Source of the DNA: Peteryoungia aggregata LMG 23059
Lineage (GTDB): Bacteria; Pseudomonadota; Alphaproteobacteria; Rhizobiales; Rhizobiaceae
Direction of reading: 5' to 3'
DNA: 64,000 nt
Assembly: GCF_030814435.1 (NCBI RefSeq)
Contig: NZ_JAUSUW010000005.1
Span: 62,001 to 126,000, forward strand
Position 1 is the first letter of the stretch. Each line of letters starts with the position of its first letter. Shown here one piece after another: positions 59,830-64,000 of this stretch. The notes beneath the pieces are model-generated. The model searched no databases and had not been told where the DNA came from. It worked only from the letters and a program-made list of their open reading frames with translations. The position numbers and the translations under genes were made by a program.

Positions 59830-61281
59830 TTAGGACCGCCAGAACATTGGCACCAAGAGCACGATCACGGTCAGGACTTCGAGACGTCCAAGCAGCATGG
59901 CGAGCGACAGGATGTAGAGTTCCGGATCATTCATCATGGCGAAATTGCCGACTGGTCCGATCAGCGGGCCGATGCCAGGGCCGACATTCGAAAGTGCAGT
60001 GATCACCGAGGAGGTCGCGGTGGCGAATTCATAGCCGGCGAGCGCCATCGCCATCGAGCCGATCGCCCAGATGAAGACATAGGCGCTGAAGAACAGGAAG
60101 ACGGCGCGCTGCGCATCGGCATCGACCGTCTGGCTGCCATAGCGCACGGAATAGACGGCATTGGGATAGATGAGCTTCTTCAGGCCCGTGACGATGATGT
60201 TGAACAGGATAACGAAGCGATAGGCCTTGATGCCGCCGGCGGTCGAGCCGGAGCAGCCGCCCATGAAGGTGGCGAAGAAGGCGGCAGCGACCGCAAACGG
60301 CCCCCAGAGCGTGTAATCCTCGCTCGCATAACCTGTTGTCGACAGGATCGAGGCGAAGTTGAAGAAGGAATGGGTGAGCGCAATGGGCAGATCCACGCCG
60401 TTGCGCAGGTGATTGTAAAGACCACCGAGAACGGCAAAGGCGATGAGATAGCCGAGGAAGATGAAGATCTGAGGGTCCCTGAGGGCATCCAGACGTCCGC
60501 GCACGAGAAGCACGATCAGGATCGAGAAGGGCAGGCTGCACAGCGTCATGAAGAAGGTGGAAACCCACAGCAGGGGCAGGCTGTCGAAGGCGGCAAAGGA
60601 ATTGTCGTAATTGCCGAAGCCGGCGGTCGCGACGGTGGTGAAGGCGTGCACGATCGCATCGAAATGGCCCATGGCCGTCACATCATAGGCGACGATGCAG
60701 GTGAGCGTGATGCCGAGATAGACGGCAATGAAGGCGCGGGTGAAGGTGGCGATCCGCGCGAAGGGCTTGTCGGCGATGTCAGACGATTCCATCTTGAAGA
60801 ATGAGACACCGCCGACCCGCAGGAACGGCAGCACGAAGAGGCCGAGCGCGACGATCCCGATACCGCCGAGCCAGGCGAGCAGGGCGCGCCACATCAGAAT
60901 GCCGGGCGAGACCTGGTGCAGGTTCGAGATGACGGTCGAGCCGGTCGTGGTGATGCCGGAAATCGCCTCGAAAAGCGACTGGGCAAAGGTGAGGTCGAGA
61001 TCGGAGAAGTAGAACGGGATCGCGCCGACCACCGAAAAAACGGCCCAGAGCACGTTCACGAGCAGGAAGCCCATGCGTTTGGTGAAGGCGGGTGGCGGGC
61101 CGCGCGTTGCCATGGCAGCCGTGAGCGACAGACCGCCGACCATGGCGGCCGAAACGGTAAACACCGACCAGGCCTCGTCGCCATAGTAAAGGCTGACCAT
61201 CGCCGGGATGAGCATCGCGGTGGACAGATAAAGCCCGCAGAGAGCAGCGATATAGACGACGGAGCGGAGCAGATTGGTATT
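59830..61281 (-). CDS. trkH: Trk/Ktr-type potassium uptake protein TrkH
   Basis: This 483-residue integral membrane protein forms the K+-translocating subunit of the Trk system. All four pore loops with filter glycines are visible: ITTTGST, ATAGFGN, STTGYAS and SNVGPG. About ten membrane helices surround them. The start is set at TTG 61281, which has GGAAGG before it, giving the usual length of 483 residues; the frame is open to 61362, but that leader is unlike TrkH. It normally works with the cytosolic regulator TrkA, which is not in this window. Confidence 0.93.
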   Translation of the reverse strand, partial: NTNLLRSVVYIAALCGLYLSTAMLIPAMVSLYYGDEAWSVFTVSAAMVGGLSLTAAMATRGPPPAFTKRMGFLLVNVLWAVFSVVGAIPFYFSDLDLTFAQSLFEAISGITTTGSTVISNLHQVSPGILMWRALLAWLGGIGIVALGLFVLPFLRVGGVSFFKMESSDIADKPFARIATFTRAFIAVYLGITLTCIVAYDVTAMGHFDAIVHAFTTVATAGFGNYDNSFAAFDSLPLLWVSTFFMTLCSLPFSILIVLLVRGRLDALRDPQIFIFLGYLIAFAVLGGLYNHLRNGVDLPIALTHSFFNFASILSTTGYASEDYTLWGPFAVAAAFFATFMGGCSGSTAGGIKAYRFVILFNIIVTGLKKLIYPNAVYSVRYGSQTVDADAQRAVFLFFSAYVFIWAIGSMAMALAGYEFATATSSVITALSNVGPGIGPLIGPVGNFAMMNDPELYILSLAMLLGRLEVLTVIVLLVPMFWRS

Positions 61282-61381
61282 CAAGGAATGCCTTCCGTCT
61301 GTTGCAGCGCAAAGAGGCTTTGTCTCTGCCCGATGTGTATGCCATAGCGGGGCTTGGTCCAAAATTCAACGGAGGGCGGAC

Positions 61382-62632
61382 GTGAGCCCCAGTCAAGTCG
61401 ATGAAGCGCTGGAGGCCATGCGCGGCCTCTTTCCCGAGACGCCTCTGCAGCTCAATGAACATCTAAGCGCGCGGTATGGCGCCAATGTCTATCTGAAGCG
61501 TGAGGATCTGACACCTGTCCGTTCCTACAAGATTCGCGGCGCCTTCAATTTCTTCCGCAAGATCGTCGGCGACAGCCCCTCCGGCACCACCTTCGTCTGC
61601 GCTTCCGCCGGCAATCACGCCCAGGGTTTTGCCTATGTCTGCCGCCATTTCGGCGTGCAGGGGGTCGTCTTCATGCCGGTCACCACGCCACAGCAGAAGA
61701 TCGACAAGACCCGCACCTTCGGTGGGGAGTTCATCACAATCCGCCTGTTCGGCGACATCTTCGACCAGTGCTATGCTGCGGCCCGCGAGCATGTCGAGGC
61801 GATCGGCGGCTATATGGTGCCACCTTTCGACCATCCTGATATCATCGAGGGCCAGGCGACGGTGGCAGCCGAAGTCATGCAGCAGTTGCCGGACGGGATA
61901 ACGCCCGATCTCGTCGTGATGCCGGTCGGTGGCGGCGGGCTCTCGTCAGGCATGACCGGCTACATGGCCGGCAAGGTCTCGCCCGAGGCGATGATCTTCT
62001 GCGAGCCGGCAGGCGCTCCGAGCCTGAAGAAGAGCCTGGAAGCCGGCAAGGTCGTGACGCTGCCGAAGGTCGACAACTTCGTCGACGGTGCGGCCGTTGC
62101 CCGCATCGGCGACCACAATTTCGAGGCGTTGAAGTCGTTTCGCCCGGACCAGGTGCTGATTGTTCCCGAGAACGCGATCTGCGTGACCATGACCGACATG
62201 CTGAATGTCGAGGGCGTGGTGCTGGAACCGGCAGGCGCGCTGGCGCTTGCAGCCCTCGATCTTCTGCCGCGCGTGGCCTTGAGCGGCCGCACCATCGTCG
62301 CGGTCGTCTCCGGTGGCAATTTCGATTTCGAGCGGCTGCCCGACGTCAAGGAACGCGCCATGCGCCATGCGGGCCTGAAGAAATACTTCATCCTGCGCCT
62401 GCCGCAGCGACCGGGAGCCCTGCGCGACTTCCTCAACCTGCTTGGCCCCGAGGACGACATCGCGCGCTTCGAATATCTGAAGAAGTCGGCCCGCAATTTC
62501 GGCTCCATCCTGATCGGCATCGAGACCGGAAAGCGTGAAAACTTTGCCGAGCTGTTCGACCGTTTCGATCAGGCGGGACTTGGTTTCGAGGACATCACCG
62601 AAAACGAGATCCTCGCTAATCTGGTCATCTAA
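61382..62632 (+). CDS. ilvA: Threonine ammonia-lyase (threonine dehydratase)
   Basis: This 416-residue PLP enzyme converts threonine to 2-oxobutanoate for isoleucine synthesis or threonine breakdown. The PLP lysine is K50 in VRSYKIRGAFNF; the phosphate-binding GGGGLSSG is near 183-190. The C-terminal part (YFILRLPQRPGALRDFLNLLG onward) is a single ACT-like regulatory domain rather than the two found in biosynthetic IlvA of enterics. It starts at GTG 61382 with GGAGGG upstream. It is divergent from trkH with about 100 bases between, and its last 8 bases overlap the convergent hydrolase gene. Confidence 0.92.
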   Translation: MSPSQVDEALEAMRGLFPETPLQLNEHLSARYGANVYLKREDLTPVRSYKIRGAFNFFRKIVGDSPSGTTFVCASAGNHAQGFAYVCRHFGVQGVVFMPVTTPQQKIDKTRTFGGEFITIRLFGDIFDQCYAAAREHVEAIGGYMVPPFDHPDIIEGQATVAAEVMQQLPDGITPDLVVMPVGGGGLSSGMTGYMAGKVSPEAMIFCEPAGAPSLKKSLEAGKVVTLPKVDNFVDGAAVARIGDHNFEALKSFRPDQVLIVPENAICVTMTDMLNVEGVVLEPAGALALAALDLLPRVALSGRTIVAVVSGGNFDFERLPDVKERAMRHAGLKKYFILRLPQRPGALRDFLNLLGPEDDIARFEYLKKSARNFGSILIGIETGKRENFAELFDRFDQAGLGFEDITENEILANLVI

Positions 62633-63614
62633 TCCCGAGGCCGTCGAGCCAGTCGCGGATCTGTCCTGCGATCGGTTCCGTGGTTTGCGGCGAATAGGTG
62701 TCACCGGCGATGACGTGATTGTTGGCATCGCCCGTGGGGCCGGGATCGAGCAATTGATGCGGCCCGCCCCAGCGTGCGGCGACGGCCGCCGTGAGCTCAG
62801 GCCGCACAACCTTGTCATTGGCCGACTGGATGAACAGGGCCGGGATCCGGATTTTCTCGACGGGTGTGTGGGTCGCAAGCCGGACGGACTGGGCCATCGG
62901 GATCAGCGCCTCGACCGGATAGCTGGTCGTCCAGTTGTGGGCATTGAGCTGGCTGATCGGCGTAAAGCCGGTGCGTTCTCCGATGATCAGGCGGGCAATC
63001 TGCGGCGCGAAGGGGCCGGTCAGCAGGAAGCTGCCGGAAGCCTGCACACCGTAGTTTGGCGAAAGGAAGACTGCGGCGGCGACCTTCTCGGCCAGCGCCG
63101 GGCGGGCGAGCGCCCATGTGACGAGCGAGGCACCGGTGGAGGTGGAGATCACCACCACCCGATCGCCGATCAGCCTCCCCACCGTCAGCGCTTCGGCAAC
63201 ATCGCCGGCCCAGTCCTCGATGGTCGCAAGCCCCATCGCTTGTGGGTCCTCCAGCCCGTGGCCCGTCAGACGCGTGAAAAAGAGATTGGCGCCCAGTGCC
63301 TTGGCCACGAGGTCCGGCAAGGGGCGCACTTCGGCCGCAGACGCGGAAAAGCCATGCACATAAATGACGGAAAACGGCGTCTTTTGCCGCAGGCCGGGGT
63401 CCGCCCAGACGATCTGCCGCGAGAGGCCCTTTCGAATGGCCCCGACCTTCTGCTCCTCTTCGGCTATGAGGATCTCTACTGCCTCCGGCGACGTGTCGGC
63501 GGCGATCTTAGCCTCCCGGTCCAGCGCAAGCTCCGGCGGCATACGGTAAAGCGCGACGAGCGCCACGATCGCGACCGCGACGACTGCAAGCGACAAGCCC
63601 ATGATGGTCCGCAT
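62625..63614 (-). CDS. Membrane-anchored alpha/beta hydrolase
   Basis: This 329-residue alpha/beta-hydrolase-fold protein has an N-terminal membrane segment (about 4-24) as signal anchor. The oxyanion strip is VIYVHGFSASAAE. The nucleophile elbow is ISTSTGAS, in which the first Gly of GxSxG is replaced by Ser. The acid lies in FIQSANDKVV and the His in ANNHVIAGD near the C-terminus. It is probably an esterase or peptidase of the periplasmic face, substrate unknown. The start at 63614 is preceded by a GGGGGGAAAGG stretch; the frame is open to 63659. It is convergent with ilvA. Confidence 0.82.
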   Translation of the reverse strand: MRTIMGLSLAVVAVAIVALVALYRMPPELALDREAKIAADTSPEAVEILIAEEEQKVGAIRKGLSRQIVWADPGLRQKTPFSVIYVHGFSASAAEVRPLPDLVAKALGANLFFTRLTGHGLEDPQAMGLATIEDWAGDVAEALTVGRLIGDRVVVISTSTGASLVTWALARPALAEKVAAAVFLSPNYGVQASGSFLLTGPFAPQIARLIIGERTGFTPISQLNAHNWTTSYPVEALIPMAQSVRLATHTPVEKIRIPALFIQSANDKVVRPELTAAVAARWGGPHQLLDPGPTGDANNHVIAGDTYSPQTTEPIAGQIRDWLDGLGIR

Positions 63615-63727
63615 CCCTTTCCCCCCGGTCGTCCCTCCCGACCGGGGCGAGCTTAGCATGCCGTTCGGCGACGGAAAGCCGCCTTCGCCACACTTCCTCC
63701 TGGCGCGCGGCTGTGCTAGGGGAGGCT

Positions 63728-64000
63728 ATGTCGATCCTGTCCAGCATTCTTTCGATTTTCACCGGTGGCTCCTCGTCCGAGAGCGCTGCCAAGCCCATGG
63801 CCGAACCGCAGACCTACAAGGACTGTGTGATCCATGCCGAGCCGATTCGCGAAGGCAGCCAGTTCCGCCTGGCTGGCCGTATCGTGCAGACGGTGGATGG
63901 TCGGGTCCTGGAGCGGACCTTCATCCGTGCCGACGTGTTCACGTCCCAGGACGATGCGCTCGACTGCACGTTCCGCAAGGCGCAACAGATCATCGACCAG
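63728..64000 (+). CDS. HlyU-family protein (partial, cut by window end)
   Basis: The first 91 codons of an open frame that runs off the window. The sequence (TYKDCVIHAEPIREGSQFRLAGRI, RVLERTFIRADVFTSQDDALDCTF and FRKAQQIIDQ) matches the HlyU transcriptional activator family, small proteins known in vibrios as regulators of haemolysin. In alphaproteobacteria the role is not settled. The ATG at 63728 has GGGGAGG just before it. The end is not visible. Confidence 0.85.
   Translation, partial: MSILSSILSIFTGGSSSESAAKPMAEPQTYKDCVIHAEPIREGSQFRLAGRIVQTVDGRVLERTFIRADVFTSQDDALDCTFRKAQQIIDQ

Noticed and set aside
59746..60804. 352-codon plus-strand frame opposite trkH
   Set aside because: Antisense shadow; its translation is Glu/Gly/Asp/Arg-rich and lacks any recognisable fold.
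62535..63656. 373-codon plus frame opposite the alpha/beta hydrolase
   Set aside because: Antisense shadow; the true gene on the minus strand has a full catalytic triad.
1..64000. CRISPR array
   Set aside because: No regularly spaced 25-40 bp direct repeats were seen; the only multi-copy motif is the 22-bp island motif with three widely separated copies.

Overview
The window looks like chromosomal DNA of a member of the Rhizobiaceae or a close relative. The evidence is the high GC content, an exact alphaproteobacterial SOS box (GTTC-N7-GTTC), a rhizobial-type palindromic intergenic repeat, a B12-dependent class II ribonucleotide reductase, two chemotaxis receptors and a HlyU-family gene. No 16S rRNA or species-diagnostic gene is present, so the genus is left open.

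Positions 1-10.8 kb are accessory. A compact five-gene minus-strand operon (7165 to 2042) encodes an astacin/matrixin-like metalloprotease, a trypsin-like protease, an unknown secreted protein, a membrane GT2 glycosyltransferase and a GH19 lysozyme/chitinase-like enzyme. It is followed by a mobile-element-type hypothetical gene and a divergent SOS-box locus with two small proteins and a SRAP (YedK/HMCES-like) protein. An extra open domain lies in frame upstream of the SRAP gene.

Positions 10.8-27.1 kb form a defence island. A complete Druantia type II system (druM-druF-druG-druE) is followed by a convergent HNH protein and a three-gene Pycsar-like operon. That operon encodes a double-domain pyrimidine cyclase, an E2-like cysteine-rich protein and a Pycsar-type membrane effector. 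The E2-like middle gene is the most unusual item in the window, because known Pycsar loci are essentially cyclase plus effector.

Positions 27.4-41.6 kb are core genome: nrdJ with a tandem NrdR-box pair 31 bp apart, a chemotaxis receptor, an oxidoreductase, a second receptor with a soluble Cache-like partner, gpt, a universal stress protein, a CinA-type protein, wrbA, a PilZ protein and tRNA-Leu(TAA).

Positions 41.55-54.79 kb are a 13.2-kb integrative island in tRNA-Leu(TAA). It is bounded by 17-bp direct repeats and has mirror-placed integrase arm-site candidates. It carries a tyrosine integrase, a stand-alone HsdR-N-type nuclease, two paralogous small proteins each preceded by the same 22-bp motif (three copies in all), an IS3-family element, a winged-helix regulator, a DUF4238 protein, several small membrane proteins, a serine recombinase and a HEPN-like protein. 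Most of this cargo is of unknown function and could include uncharacterised defence genes.

Positions 54.8-64 kb return to core genome: a DUF808 membrane protein, a NitT/TauT-type ABC transporter operon interrupted by a palindromic repeat, a periplasmic protein, TrkH, threonine ammonia-lyase, an alpha/beta hydrolase and the start of a HlyU-family gene cut by the window edge.
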